Numbered from the stretch's first letter, positions 1 to 8,629 are shown. The stretch: DNA of 64,000 nucleotides from Stenotrophomonas lacuserhaii (GCF_014836545.1 NZ_JACSQS010000019.1:1-64000), one strand, 5' to 3'. Notes: generated by a model not told the origin, from the letters alone. Translations and numbers: made by a program.

Positions 1-35
<35 letters not shown>

Positions 36-166
36 CCCCTCGGACAGATTCCGGGGCCGTGTCGTCTGCGGACCGGGCGTGTACCGACGCGGAAGCCGGT
101 TCTTGGCCGATAACCCCCGGAATCGGACGCGATTAGCGTGGAGACTCCTTCAAGGAGACTGCCCCG

Positions 167-1309
167 ATGCGCGCCCCCGTGCTGCTGCTCTCACTCACCC
201 TGTTGTCCCCCGCCCTCGCCCACGGGCAGGCATTCGTCCATCCTGGCATCCTGCTCGACGCGCCCGCGCTGCAGGCAACGCGGACCGCGCTGCGGGCGGG
301 AGATCCGCTCAAGACCTCTGCCATGGCCGCCATGCGCCAGAGCCCCTTGGCGTCGCTGGAGCATGTCGCTACCCCGTCCGCGCGGGTGGAATGTGGTTCC
401 TTCGACAAACCCAGCATCGGCTGCAAGCCCGAACGCGACGACGCCAAGGCCGCGTATACGCATGCGCTGCTGTGGGCGTACCTGGGCGAGCAGGCGCATG
501 CACGCAAGGCCGTGGAGATCATGGACGCCTGGGCCACCACGCTGACCGGCGGCCACGCCAACAGCAACGCGCCGCTGCAGGCGTCCTGGACTGCGCAGCT
601 GTGGACACGTGCGGCCGAACTCATCCGGCACACCAGCACGGCGTGGCCGGAAGCGGATGCCCGACGCTTCGGCGACTGGCTGATCGCGCAGTATCTGCCG
701 GACATCGACCGCATGGGGCCCTGCCCAGGCGGAAACTGGCATGCCAGCGGCATCGAGGCACGCATGAACATGGGCATCTACACCGATCGCCGCGATATCC
801 ATGACCGCGCCGTGGCCGATTGGCACACGCGCCTGCCGACCTACGTCTACCTGCCGGTGGACGGTTCCACGCCGTTGCCGCGTCCCGGCTGCGACACCCC
901 CATCGAAACCCTGTGGTTCGGCCAGACCGTCATGGCGGCCGGACTGGCCGAAGAAACCTGCCGCGACCTGGAACATACAGCGTACGGCCTGGCGGCTTTT
1001 CTCAACGCGGCCGAAACCAACCGTCTGCAGGGTGGCAGCCTGTACCAGGCGCAGGGCGAGCGCCTGGTCGCTGCGATGGAGTTCCACACCGACATGCTGG
1101 CGCGCCCCGTTGTTCCTGCGTGGTTGTGCAAGGGCAAACTGGTTTCCGATGTGCGCGGCACGCTGGAGATCGGCTACTCGCATTTCGCGGGCCGCCTGGG
1201 ACAGGCACTTCCACACACCGCTGCATGGCTGGCCGCGCATCGGCCCAGCCAAGGCGACTTCCACTTCCTGTGGGAAACCCTGACGCATGGTTCCGCGCTC
1301 ATCGAATGA
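167..1309 (+). CDS. Exported alginate-lyase-family protein
   Basis: A 380-aa protein with a clear Sec signal peptide (hydrophobic residues about 4-20, then an A-H-G-Q-A region). The body resembles the alginate lyase superfamily domain (PF05426 type): an N-S-N-A-P-L-Q motif near residue 128, then G-N-W-H-A-S-G-I-E and A-R-M-N-M-G-I-Y-T-D, the helical (alpha/alpha)-toroid core typical of these polysaccharide lyases. The likely role is periplasmic or secreted cleavage of a uronate polymer; substrate and activity cannot be read from the sequence. The start is set by an AAGGAGA ribosome-binding site at 152-158, nine bases upstream of the ATG. The gene stands alone; the next gene begins 64 bases downstream. 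Confidence 0.75.
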   Translation: MRAPVLLLSLTLLSPALAHGQAFVHPGILLDAPALQATRTALRAGDPLKTSAMAAMRQSPLASLEHVATPSARVECGSFDKPSIGCKPERDDAKAAYTHALLWAYLGEQAHARKAVEIMDAWATTLTGGHANSNAPLQASWTAQLWTRAAELIRHTSTAWPEADARRFGDWLIAQYLPDIDRMGPCPGGNWHASGIEARMNMGIYTDRRDIHDRAVADWHTRLPTYVYLPVDGSTPLPRPGCDTPIETLWFGQTVMAAGLAEETCRDLEHTAYGLAAFLNAAETNRLQGGSLYQAQGERLVAAMEFHTDMLARPVVPAWLCKGKLVSDVRGTLEIGYSHFAGRLGQALPHTAAWLAAHRPSQGDFHFLWETLTHGSALIE

Positions 1310-1373
1310 AGGCTGTTGACCTGTCGCGCACGCCGCAGGCGCATAATCCGCCGACTCCACCGGCGTGATCGAC

Positions 1374-1712
1374 ATGGCCCAGTACCTCTACCCCGTGCTG
1401 CTGCTCCTGGGCAGCAACATCTTCATGACCTTCGCCTGGTATGGGCACCTGAAATTCAAGAGCGCACCGTTGATGACGGTGATCCTGATCAGCTGGGGAA
1501 TCGCGTTCTTCGAGTACTGCCTGCAGGTGCCGGGCAACCGGCTGGGCAGTGCGGTGTATTCGGCACCGCAGCTGAAGGGCATGCAGGAAGTCATCACCCT
1601 GGTGGTGTTCGCGGTGTTCTCCGCGTTCTACCTCGACCAGCCGCTGAAGTGGAACCACTACGCGGCATTCGCGTTGATCGTGGTGGCCGCCCTGCTGATG
1701 TTCAAGGAATGA
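1374..1712 (+). CDS. DUF486 / DMT-superfamily small membrane protein
   Basis: A protein of about 112 aa with four hydrophobic segments, beginning M-A-Q-Y-L-Y-P-V-L-L-L and containing N-I-F-M-T-F-A-W-Y-G-H-L-K, the signature of the DUF486 family (PF04342), a half-size relative of drug/metabolite transporters. It also has the conserved F-Y-L-D-Q-P-L-K-W-N stretch and ends L-L-M-F-K-E. The function is unknown; such proteins may work as dimers in the inner membrane. An in-frame GTG at 1365 could add three residues, but the ATG fits the family start better. Confidence 0.85.
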   Translation: MAQYLYPVLLLLGSNIFMTFAWYGHLKFKSAPLMTVILISWGIAFFEYCLQVPGNRLGSAVYSAPQLKGMQEVITLVVFAVFSAFYLDQPLKWNHYAAFALIVVAALLMFKE

Positions 1713-1723
1713 CCCTGCACGTC

Positions 1724-2278
1724 TCAGGCATGCAGGGCGAGCGGAGCTGATTCTGCGGCGCCTTCGGCGCTTTCCAGCCGCGCGATGCGCCGCGCGGTCG
1801 CGCAGCCCAGCGATGACAGCGGCGCGAGGCTCACGGCCAATCCGCTGCCTTGATCCACCGCATGCAGCTGCACCGCGCACATGCGCCAGCGCTGCCCGCC
1901 CAGGCTGCCGGCGAGTCGCCGCCACAGGCGCTCGCCGACACTGGCATCGTCGTCGGCGGCCGAACGTACCGCCAGCCCAGCCACAAGACGGTCCCAGGCG
2001 AGGAAATCGCTGTCGGGCAAAAGGTACAGCCGCCAGCAGCAGCGGCCGCGTGCATCGGTGAAGCACAAGCTCTCTCGCACGCCCTCACTGTCCAGGCCTT
2101 GGCAGGCGTGGGCGGCAACCGCATCCTGCCAACCGGCCAACTCATTGCTGTCGGCCCGGTACAGGCACAGCACGGTGCCGAGGGCGGCCAGCTGACGGGC
2201 GGCAGGCCGGCTGACGGACTGCGATGACGGTATGCCGCGCGGCATGGCCGCGCGTACTGCGGACAAGGCTCTGCTCAT
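1724..2278 (-). CDS. HemP-linked uncharacterised protein
   Basis: A 184-aa cytoplasmic protein with no signal peptide or membrane segment. The central part contains L-G-T-V-L-C-L-Y-R-A-D and C-C-W-R-L-Y-L-L-P-D-S-D-F-L-A-W-D, both rich in aromatic and cysteine residues. I do not recognise a characterised family. It lies 177 bases downstream of hemP on the same strand and could share the Fur-box promoter in front of hemP, which suggests a role in haem or iron handling; similar genes in Stenotrophomonas are, as I recall, labelled 'hemin transport protein'. That role is inferred from position only. It converges on the DUF486 gene, with 11 bases between stop codons. Confidence 0.65.
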   Translation of the reverse strand: MSRALSAVRAAMPRGIPSSQSVSRPAARQLAALGTVLCLYRADSNELAGWQDAVAAHACQGLDSEGVRESLCFTDARGRCCWRLYLLPDSDFLAWDRLVAGLAVRSAADDDASVGERLWRRLAGSLGGQRWRMCAVQLHAVDQGSGLAVSLAPLSSLGCATARRIARLESAEGAAESAPLALHA

Positions 2279-2455
2279 GGGATCACCGTGTTGTGCACCT
2301 GGCCGTGCGGGAAGGGATCCCCCGGGGCCGCCACCAGCGCAACGAAGGCGCTGGCTGGAAGACCGAGGGGGAGAGAGACAGCAGAGACGACCGCCCGTGT
2401 CGACCGCGTCGCGCCACGGCGCGGCGCTGCCTCCGGAGAGAGGCGGCCGACCCGT

Positions 2456-2650
2456 TTACTTGGTCAGGATCAACTTGTCGTTGCTGGTGTGGCGCAGCCG
2501 GTAAAAGCGGTCGCCATGCTGGATGAGGATCTCGCGACGCCCTTTCAGCAGGGCCTCGCTGTCGATCACTTCCTCGGCGGGCACGGCACGGACCGGGCGG
2601 TCACGGAGGGTCAGGGTTTCGGGACGAAGCAGCACTGCTTGAGCATTCAT
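2456..2650 (-). CDS. hemP: Hemin uptake protein HemP/HmuP
   Basis: A 64-aa protein matching the HemP/HmuP family (PF10636): V-I-D-S-E-A-L-L-K-G, then I-L-I-Q-H-G-D-R-F-Y-R-L-R-H-T and the C-terminal K-L-I-L-T-K. HmuP proteins act as small regulators needed for expression of haem-uptake genes in some proteobacteria. The ATG at 2650 (M-N-A-Q-A-V) is preferred over an in-frame start 54 bases upstream because the upstream one would lie inside the predicted Fur-box promoter. No TonB haem receptor lies next to it in this window. Confidence 0.88.
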   Translation of the reverse strand: MNAQAVLLRPETLTLRDRPVRAVPAEEVIDSEALLKGRREILIQHGDRFYRLRHTSNDKLILTK

Positions 2651-2678
2651 CGTCTGGACTCGGTGCGAGGGACGACTC

Positions 2679-2697
2679 AAATGATAACGATTCTCAG
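2679..2697 (-). promoter_or_regulatory. Fur-box-like operator for hemP
   Basis: The 19-bp stretch reads on the minus strand CTGAGAATCGTTATCATTT, close to the Fur consensus GATAATGATAATCATTATC (GAGAAT-CG-TTATCATT core). It is 29 bases upstream of the hemP start codon. It predicts iron-dependent repression of hemP. Confidence 0.75.
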
Positions 2698-2816
2698 TTC
2701 GCAATCAACACCCATTCTCAAATTGATTGATGGGATTGATGATTGAAGCCGGATTTACAATAGGCCTGAACTATCACCGTGGCACCGAGGTAGGCTCGAC
2801 GCATCCCCGAAAGCCC

Positions 2817-2840
2817 CGCCGAGCTTGGCTCGGCGCTCCC
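2817..2840. repeat. GTAG-type REP hairpin
   Basis: GCCGAG-CTTG-GCTCGGC inverted repeat followed by GCTCCC, a degenerate member of the REP family seen throughout this window. It lies just beyond the 3' end of the aldo/keto reductase gene. Confidence 0.7.
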
Positions 2841-2844
2841 ACCA

Positions 2845-3816
2845 TCAGGCGAATACCGCTTCCACCTGATCCCAGGCAGCGTCTTCCAGCGTCCCCACCC
2901 GCCCAAGGGCCTGCAGGTTCTGCAGCAGCTGCTCCACCCGGCTGGCGCCCAGGATCACGCTGGACACATTCGGATTGCGCAGGCACCAGGCGATGGCCAG
3001 GGTGGCGGGGGCGACGCCCAGCTCGGCCGCCAGTGCGGTGTAGCGCCTTACCTGTTGCAGGCGCGTGGCGCCGTCGGCACCCAGCACGATGTCCTGCAGC
3101 CAGGCCATGTCATCCAGCCCCAAGCGCGAACCGGCCGGGAAGCCATCGTTGTACTTGCCGGTCAGCAGCCCCGATGCCAGCGGCGAGAAGGTGGTGGTGC
3201 CCAGCCCGGCCTCGGCGTACAGCGGCGCGTACTCGCGTTCCACCCGGTCGCGGTGCAGCAGGTTGTACTGCGGCTGCTCCATGGTCGGGCCCTGCAGGTT
3301 GTGGCGGCGGGCGATATCCAGCGCTTCCTGGATCTGCGTGGCCGACCATTCCGAGGTCCCCCAGTAAAGCACTTTGCCCTGCCGGACCAGGGTGTCCATC
3401 GCATGCACGGTCTCGGCGATCGGCGTGTCTGCGTCGGGGCGATGGCAGTAATACAGGTCCAGGTAATCCACCCGCAGCCGCTTCAGCGCCGCATGGCAGG
3501 CATCGGTCACGTGCTTGCGCGACAGCCCGCGCTGGGTCGGTGCCGGGTCCACCGCACTGCCGAAGAACACCTTGCTGGACACGCAGAAGCCATCGCGCGG
3601 CAGCCGCAGGTCGGCGATCACATCGCCCATCACCTGCTCGGCGCGACCGTTGGCATAGCCCTCGGCGTTGTCGAAGAAGTTGATGCCGTTGTCCCAGGCC
3701 GCCGCCACCAGGTTGCGCGCCTGGTCCCGGGCCACCTGGCTGCCAAAGGTGACCCAGGCGCCGAAGGACAGCGCGGAAAGCTTCAACCCGGAGGTTCCAA
3801 GGCGGCGGTAGAGCAT
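2845..3816 (-). CDS. Aldo/keto reductase, potassium-channel-beta-like
   Basis: About 323 aa starting M-L-Y-R-R-L-G-T-S-G-L-K. The aldo/keto reductase fold is evident with the catalytic tetrad: Asp and Tyr in F-F-D-N-A-E-G-Y, Lys in S-S-K-V-F, His in Y-Y-C-H-R-P-D. The later W-G-T-S-E-W and S-P-L-A-S-G-L-L-T-G-K-Y motifs place it with the Kv-beta/YghZ branch, which reduces aldehydes with NADPH in the cytosol. The longer open frame adds 16 residues (M-N-P-L-P-A) without family support, so the internal ATG was chosen. It is divergent from the nucleoside transporter gene. The physiological substrate is unknown. Confidence 0.88.
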   Translation of the reverse strand: MLYRRLGTSGLKLSALSFGAWVTFGSQVARDQARNLVAAAWDNGINFFDNAEGYANGRAEQVMGDVIADLRLPRDGFCVSSKVFFGSAVDPAPTQRGLSRKHVTDACHAALKRLRVDYLDLYYCHRPDADTPIAETVHAMDTLVRQGKVLYWGTSEWSATQIQEALDIARRHNLQGPTMEQPQYNLLHRDRVEREYAPLYAEAGLGTTTFSPLASGLLTGKYNDGFPAGSRLGLDDMAWLQDIVLGADGATRLQQVRRYTALAAELGVAPATLAIAWCLRNPNVSSVILGASRVEQLLQNLQALGRVGTLEDAAWDQVEAVFA

Positions 3817-3944
3817 GCACAACTCCTGCTGCAGGCCCGCAGATCGGGCCGGAAGGGGGTTCATTCTAACCGCGCCACGTCGCCTGCATCCCTTGTCAAT
3901 ACAGAGCGGATCGGCGCTGATCGCCCCTCGCTGCGCGCTTTTCC

Positions 3945-3973
3945 TTGCCCCGGCCCCTGCCCTGCTCTAGGCT
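3945..3973 (+). promoter_or_regulatory. Candidate promoter of the nucleoside transporter gene
   Basis: TTGCCC at 3945-3950 and TAGGCT at 3968-3973 with a 17-bp spacer, 34 bases before the start codon. Weak match to sigma70 boxes; prediction only. Confidence 0.35.
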
Positions 3974-4007
3974 TCCCGTTTTTCGCGGTGCCCTCAGGGG
4001 ATTCAAC

Positions 4008-5306
4008 ATGGTCGAAGGTTTGGGCAGGATCGGCTTCGGCCTGTTTGGTCTGGCGGTGCTCATCGGCATTACCTGGCTGTTCTCCAACAACAAGCGCGCG
4101 GTGGACTGGAAGCTGGTTGCGACCGGCCTGCTGCTGCAGATCGCGTTTGCCGCCGTGGTGCTGCTGGTACCGGGTGGCCGCGACGTGTTCGATGCGCTGG
4201 GCCATGGCTTCGTGAAGGTGCTGAGCTTCGTCAACGAAGGCTCCGGCTTCATCTTCGGCTCGCTGATGAACGTGGAGAGCTACGGCTTCATCTTCGCCTT
4301 CCAGGTGCTGCCGACCATCATCTTCTTCTCCGCGCTGATGGGCGTGCTGTACCACCTCAACGTGATGCAGGCGATCGTGCGCGTGATGGCGCTGGCGATC
4401 ACCAAAGTGATGCGCGTGTCCGGTGCGGAAACCACCAGCGTCTGCGCCAGTGTGTTCATCGGCCAGACCGAGGCCCCGCTGACGGTGCGCCCCTACATCT
4501 CGCGGATGACCGAATCCGAGCTGCTGACCATGATGATCGGCGGCATGGCCCACATCGCCGGTGGCGTGCTTGCGGCCTACGTCGGCATGCTCGGCGGCGG
4601 CGATCCGGAATCCCAGGCCTTCTATGCCAAGCACCTGCTGGCCGCCAGCATCATGGCCGCGCCCGCTACGCTGGTGGTGGCCAAGCTGCTGATCCCGGAA
4701 ACCGGCACCCCGCTGACCCGCGGCACGGTGAAGATGGAAGTGGAGAAGACCTCAAGCAACATCATCGACGCCGCCGCCGGTGGCGCTGCCGATGGTCTGA
4801 GGCTGGCACTGAACATTGGTGCGATGCTGCTGGCCTTCATCGCGCTGATCGCGCTGCTGAATGCTCCGCTGACCTGGCTCGGTGAAGTGACCGGCCTGGC
4901 CACGGCGATCGGCCGCCCGACCAACCTGTCCACCATCTTCGGCTACCTGCTGGCCCCGATCGCCTGGGTGATCGGCACCCCGTGGGCCGATGCCAGCACG
5001 GTCGGCTCGCTGATCGGCCAGAAGGTGGTGATCAACGAGTTCGTCGCCTACAGCGAACTGTCGCGCATCATCAACGGCCAGGTCCCGGGCGTTACCTTGT
5101 CCGAAGAAGGCCGCCTGATCGCCACCTACGCGCTGTGCGGCTTCGCCAACTTCAGCTCCATCGCGATCCAGATCGGCGGCATCGGTGGCCTTGCCCCGGA
5201 ACGACGCCAGGATCTGGCCCGGTTTGGCCTGCGCGCCGTGCTGGGCGGTACCATTGCCACTTTCATGACCGCCACGATCGCCGGCGTCCTGACCCACTTT
5301 GGTTGA
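4008..5306 (+). CDS. Concentrative nucleoside transporter (NupC/CNT family)
   Basis: A 432-aa polytopic inner-membrane protein of the CNT family, importing nucleosides with H+ or Na+. Key motifs are present: G-Q-T-E-A-P-L (nucleoside-binding helical hairpin), V-C-A-S-V-F before it, and V-I-N-E-F-V-A-Y with F-A-N-F-S-S-I in the C-terminal half. The start is the ATG at 4008 after an AGGGG ribosome-binding site; an upstream in-frame start would add 21 residues that lack membrane character. A pfkB-family sugar kinase starts 42 bases downstream on the same strand, which suggests a nucleoside or ribose salvage unit. Confidence 0.93.
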   Translation: MVEGLGRIGFGLFGLAVLIGITWLFSNNKRAVDWKLVATGLLLQIAFAAVVLLVPGGRDVFDALGHGFVKVLSFVNEGSGFIFGSLMNVESYGFIFAFQVLPTIIFFSALMGVLYHLNVMQAIVRVMALAITKVMRVSGAETTSVCASVFIGQTEAPLTVRPYISRMTESELLTMMIGGMAHIAGGVLAAYVGMLGGGDPESQAFYAKHLLAASIMAAPATLVVAKLLIPETGTPLTRGTVKMEVEKTSSNIIDAAAGGAADGLRLALNIGAMLLAFIALIALLNAPLTWLGEVTGLATAIGRPTNLSTIFGYLLAPIAWVIGTPWADASTVGSLIGQKVVINEFVAYSELSRIINGQVPGVTLSEEGRLIATYALCGFANFSSIAIQIGGIGGLAPERRQDLARFGLRAVLGGTIATFMTATIAGVLTHFG

Positions 5307-5348
5307 TACCCTCGGGTACCACCGCGCTTCACTGAGAACCGTTTTCCT

Positions 5349-6311
5349 ATGAGCAGCAACGTCGTCGTCGTCGGTTCCTTCAATGTCGATCATGTGTGGC
5401 GGTGCGAAGCACTGCCCGCCCCCGGCGCGACCATCGCCGGGCGCTACAGCACCGGCCCGGGCGGCAAGGGCTTCAACCAGGCCGTGGCCGCACGCCGCGC
5501 CGGTGCGCAGACCACCTTCGTCTGCGCGCTGGGCGATGATGCCGGTGGTGCCATGGCCCGCGGCCTGGCAGCCCAGGATGGCTTCACCCTGAGCGCCGAG
5601 GCGAGCACCGAACCGACCGGCACCGGTGGCATCTATGTCGATGCACGCGGCCGCAACACCATCGTCATCGGGCCGGGCGCCAATGCCGCGCTGAGCATCG
5701 GCTTCGTGCAGCAGCAGCAGGCGCTGCTGGCGGGCGCCAAGGTGGTGCTGGTGCAGCTGGAATCGCCGGTGGAAACCATCGAAGCCGCCCTGGCGGTAGC
5801 GCGCGAAGCCGGCGTCACCACCGTGCTCAACGCGGCCCCGGCCGACGCGCCCTCGAGCATCGGTCTGCTGAAGCTGGCCGATGTCATCACCCCGAATGAA
5901 ACCGAGTTCGCCGCGCTGCTCAGCCGCCATGTCGGCGAGCGGATCGATCCCAATGATGTCGCCGCGCTGGACGGCGCCAGCCTGCATGCGCTGTGCCGCA
6001 AGCTGGTCGGCAGCGGCACCGTGGTGGTGACCCTCGGTGCGGTGGGCGTGTTCGTGTCGCACGACGAAGACACCCTGCGCGGTGACAGCCAGCCGTACTA
6101 CCGCGTGGGCGCCGAGCAGGTGCAGGCCATCGATACCACCGGTGCCGGTGATGCCTTCAACGGTGCGCTGGTGGCCTCCATCGCGCACTCGCCGGATGCC
6201 CCGTTCACGCGCCACGTGCGCTTCGCCAACCAGTTCGCCGGCCGTTCCACCGAAAAGGAAGGCGCCGCCGCAGCGATGCCCCATTTCACCCCGGACGACC
6301 AGCCGGCGTAA
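5349..6311 (+). CDS. PfkB-family carbohydrate kinase, ribokinase-like
   Basis: A 320-aa cytosolic kinase of the PfkB/ribokinase family. The N-terminal signature G-P-G-G-K-G-F-N-Q-A binds sugar, and the C-terminal D-T-T-G-A-G-D-A-F-N-G-A holds the catalytic Asp and anion hole. The order and the V-G-S-F-N-V-D start resemble ribokinase. With the nucleoside transporter 42 bases upstream, phosphorylation of ribose or of a nucleoside is plausible; the substrate cannot be settled from sequence. A cluster of REP hairpins follows the stop codon. Confidence 0.87.
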   Translation: MSSNVVVVGSFNVDHVWRCEALPAPGATIAGRYSTGPGGKGFNQAVAARRAGAQTTFVCALGDDAGGAMARGLAAQDGFTLSAEASTEPTGTGGIYVDARGRNTIVIGPGANAALSIGFVQQQQALLAGAKVVLVQLESPVETIEAALAVAREAGVTTVLNAAPADAPSSIGLLKLADVITPNETEFAALLSRHVGERIDPNDVAALDGASLHALCRKLVGSGTVVVTLGAVGVFVSHDEDTLRGDSQPYYRVGAEQVQAIDTTGAGDAFNGALVASIAHSPDAPFTRHVRFANQFAGRSTEKEGAAAAMPHFTPDDQPA

Positions 6312-6318
6312 CGCACCG

Positions 6319-6389
6319 GTAGTGACGACCGCTGGTCGTCACGCTGTTGCTCTTGCCGCTGCGCTCGCCGAGCATGGCTCGGCACTACC
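6319..6389. repeat. Pair of GTAG REP hairpins
   Basis: Two hairpins: GTAGTGACGACC-GCT-GGTCGTCAC at about 6319-6342, and CGCCGAGC-ATG-GCTCGGCACTACC at about 6366-6389. They are in opposite orientation, the arrangement of a REP doublet, and sit 8 bases after the kinase stop codon. Confidence 0.8.
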
Positions 6390-6562
6390 ACCCGGTCGTG
6401 CCGGGTGCATGCCAGCCGCCCACCATGGCCTGCGCCTGGGGGCGGCGGAAGCAACCGTCAAGCATCTGCTGATGCCGGTGTGGCATGAGCCCCATCCGGA
6501 TCGGCCTGAACCGGGGGCTGCCGGCAGCGGCCCGGCCTGCCCTGCCGCACTACAATGGCCGC

Positions 6563-7558
6563 ATGCAGATCGGCCCTTATTCCATTGTTCCCAACGTCGT
6601 GCTGGCGCCCATGGCCGGCGTCACCGACAAGCCGTTCCGGCTGCTGTGCAAGCGTCTGGGCGCAGGGCTGGCAGCCTCGGAGATGACCATCTCCGATCCG
6701 CGCTTCTGGACCACCCGCAAGTCCCTGCACCGGATGGACCACGACGGCGAGCCCGACCCGATCAGCGTGCAGATCGCCGGCACCGAACCGCAGCAGCTGG
6801 CCGAGGCGGCACGCTACAACGTCGACCACGGCGCGCAGATCATCGACATCAACATGGGCTGTCCGGCCAAGAAGGTCTGCAACGCCTGGGCCGGCTCGGC
6901 GCTGATGCGCGATGAGGACCTGGTCGCCCGCATCCTGACCGCGGTGGTCAACGCCGTCGACGTGCCGGTGACGCTGAAGATCCGCACCGGTTGGGACTGC
7001 GACCACCGCAACGGCCCGCGCATCGCCCACATCGCCGAAGACAGCGGCATCGCCGCGTTGGCCGTGCACGGCCGCACCCGCGACCAGCACTACACCGGCC
7101 ATGCCGAGTACCAGACCATCGCCGCGATCAAGGCGGCGCTGAGGATCCCGGTGATCGCCAATGGCGACATCGATTCGCCGCGCAAGGCCGCCCACGTGCT
7201 CGCCGTCACCGGCGTGGATGCGGTGATGATCGGCCGCGCTGCGCAGGGGCGGCCGTGGATCTTCCGCGAAGTGGCGCACTACCTGGCCACCGGCCAGGAG
7301 CTGCCGCCGCCGTCGTTGTCCGAAGTGCGCGACATCCTGCTCGGCCACCTGCAGGCCCTGCATGCCTTCTACGGTGAACCGCAAGGCGTGCGCATCGCGC
7401 GCAAGCACCTGGGCTGGTACGCCAAGGATCGCCCGGAAAACGCGGCGTTCCGCGCCGTGGTCAACCGGGCCGAGGACCCGGCCAGCCAGATCGCGCTGAC
7501 CACGGACTACTTCGATCGGTTGATCGCGGACACGCGAGAAACAGCTTCCGTTGATTGA
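6563..7558 (+). CDS. dusB: tRNA-dihydrouridine synthase DusB
   Basis: A 331-aa FMN-dependent enzyme that reduces uridine to dihydrouridine in the tRNA D-loop. It begins M-Q-I-G-P-Y and has L-A-P-M-A-G-V-T-D-K-P-F (FMN binding), N-M-G-C-P-A-K-K-V with the catalytic Cys, K-I-R-T-G-W, V-H-G-R-T-R and I-G-R-A-A-Q-G-R-P-W. The G-Y-x-I-x-x-N start and K-V-C-N after the catalytic loop favour DusB over DusA/DusC. The longer open frame (26 extra residues) overlaps the probable promoter TACAAT and was rejected. In many gammaproteobacteria dusB is followed by fis; here a methyltransferase gene follows. Confidence 0.92.
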   Translation: MQIGPYSIVPNVVLAPMAGVTDKPFRLLCKRLGAGLAASEMTISDPRFWTTRKSLHRMDHDGEPDPISVQIAGTEPQQLAEAARYNVDHGAQIIDINMGCPAKKVCNAWAGSALMRDEDLVARILTAVVNAVDVPVTLKIRTGWDCDHRNGPRIAHIAEDSGIAALAVHGRTRDQHYTGHAEYQTIAAIKAALRIPVIANGDIDSPRKAAHVLAVTGVDAVMIGRAAQGRPWIFREVAHYLATGQELPPPSLSEVRDILLGHLQALHAFYGEPQGVRIARKHLGWYAKDRPENAAFRAVVNRAEDPASQIALTTDYFDRLIADTRETASVD

Positions 7559-7564
7559 GCCCTT

Positions 7565-7590
7565 CGCCGGGCGCTGGCCCGGCGCTACCC
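7565..7590. repeat. GTAG REP hairpin between dusB and the methyltransferase gene
   Basis: CGCCGGGC-GCT-GGCCCGGCGCTACC inverted repeat ending in the GTAG complement, 6 bases after the dusB stop codon. Confidence 0.7.
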
Positions 7591-7602
7591 GGATACGCCC
7601 CC

Positions 7603-8430
7603 ATGACGCCGCCGATTTCTTCGCCCACCTATCTCCATGGCTTCTCCAGCACCGAACAGGAGCGCCTGATGACCCAGGCCCGCCTGCTGGAGCCGACCAT
7701 CTTCGGCCACATCGATTACACCGGCGTGCGCCGTCTGCTGGAAGTGGGCAGTGGCGTCGGCGCACAGACCGAAATCCTGCTGCGCCGTTTCCCGGAACTG
7801 CACGTCACCGGCGTGGACCTGAGCGAAGCCCAGCTGGCCACCGCACGCGCCAACCTGGAGAAAACGCCATGGTGCAGCGACCGCTACGTGCTGCAGCACG
7901 CCGATGCCGGTGAGCTGCCGTTCGGCGCGCGCGCCTTCGATGGCGCCTTCCTGTGCTGGGTGCTGGAACACGTGCCCTCGCCGGCCCGCGTGCTGAGCGA
8001 AGTGCGCCGCGTGTTGTCACCCGGCTCGCCGGTATACATCACCGAAGTGATGAACGCCTCGTTCCTGCTGGACCCGTATTCGCCGCACATCTGGCGTTAC
8101 TGGATGGCCTTCAACGACTTCCAGCATGACAACGGCGGCGATCCGTTCGTCGGTGCCAAGCTGGGCAACCTGCTGCTCGCCGGTGGCTTCCGCGACGTGC
8201 AGACCGACATCAAGACCATCCACCTGGACAACCGCGAGCCGGCACGTCGGAAGACGATGATCGCCTTCTGGGAACAGGTGCTGCTGTCGGCCGCCGAGCA
8301 GCTGCTGCAGGCCGGTACGGTGGACGAAGAGACGGTGGACGGCATGCGCCGCGAGTTCCGCCAGGTGCAGAACGATCCGAACGCGGTGTTCTTCTTCTCC
8401 TTCGTGCAGGCCCGCGCGACGGTGTATTGA
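7603..8430 (+). CDS. Class I SAM-dependent methyltransferase
   Basis: A 275-aa cytosolic protein with a Rossmann methyltransferase domain: motif I L-L-E-V-G-S-G-V-G-A-Q near residues 42-52, acidic motif II V-T-G-V-D-L-S-E, motif III region A-D-A-G-E-L-P-F, and C-W-V-L-E-H-V-P in motif IV position (Methyltransf_11 type). A C-terminal region with D-N-R-E-P-A-R-R and F-F-F-S-F-V-Q-A-R-A ends the protein. The substrate is not recognisable. It lies 44 bases after dusB on the same strand with a REP hairpin between them, so co-transcription is possible. Confidence 0.8.
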   Translation: MTPPISSPTYLHGFSSTEQERLMTQARLLEPTIFGHIDYTGVRRLLEVGSGVGAQTEILLRRFPELHVTGVDLSEAQLATARANLEKTPWCSDRYVLQHADAGELPFGARAFDGAFLCWVLEHVPSPARVLSEVRRVLSPGSPVYITEVMNASFLLDPYSPHIWRYWMAFNDFQHDNGGDPFVGAKLGNLLLAGGFRDVQTDIKTIHLDNREPARRKTMIAFWEQVLLSAAEQLLQAGTVDEETVDGMRREFRQVQNDPNAVFFFSFVQARATVY

Positions 8431-8459
8431 CCGTCGCCCCGCTACGCACGCGGTCTGCC

Positions 8460-8629
8460 CTGGTAGCGCCGAAGGCGGCGGCAGGAGCCGCTGCCAACGT
8501 CGCTTGCGACGGCCCGCAGGGTGCCGGTCAGGACGATCGGCATAGCCGTGCTCGGCGAGCGCGCAGCGCGGCCTGCGTCAGGCACCATCACGCCGGACAG
8601 ATCCCGCCGAGCATGGCTCGGCGCTACCG
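8460..8629. repeat. REP/REPIN cluster
   Basis: GGTAGCGCC at about 8462, then CATAGCC-GTGCTCGGCG at about 8541-8557, a spacer including GAGCGCGCAGCGCGGCCTG, and the inverted partner CGCCGAGC-ATG-GCTCGGCGCTACC at about 8605-8628. The spacer is nearly identical to that at 11767-11863. The terminal GTAG overlaps the stop codon of the minus-strand gene ending at 8624. Confidence 0.8.
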
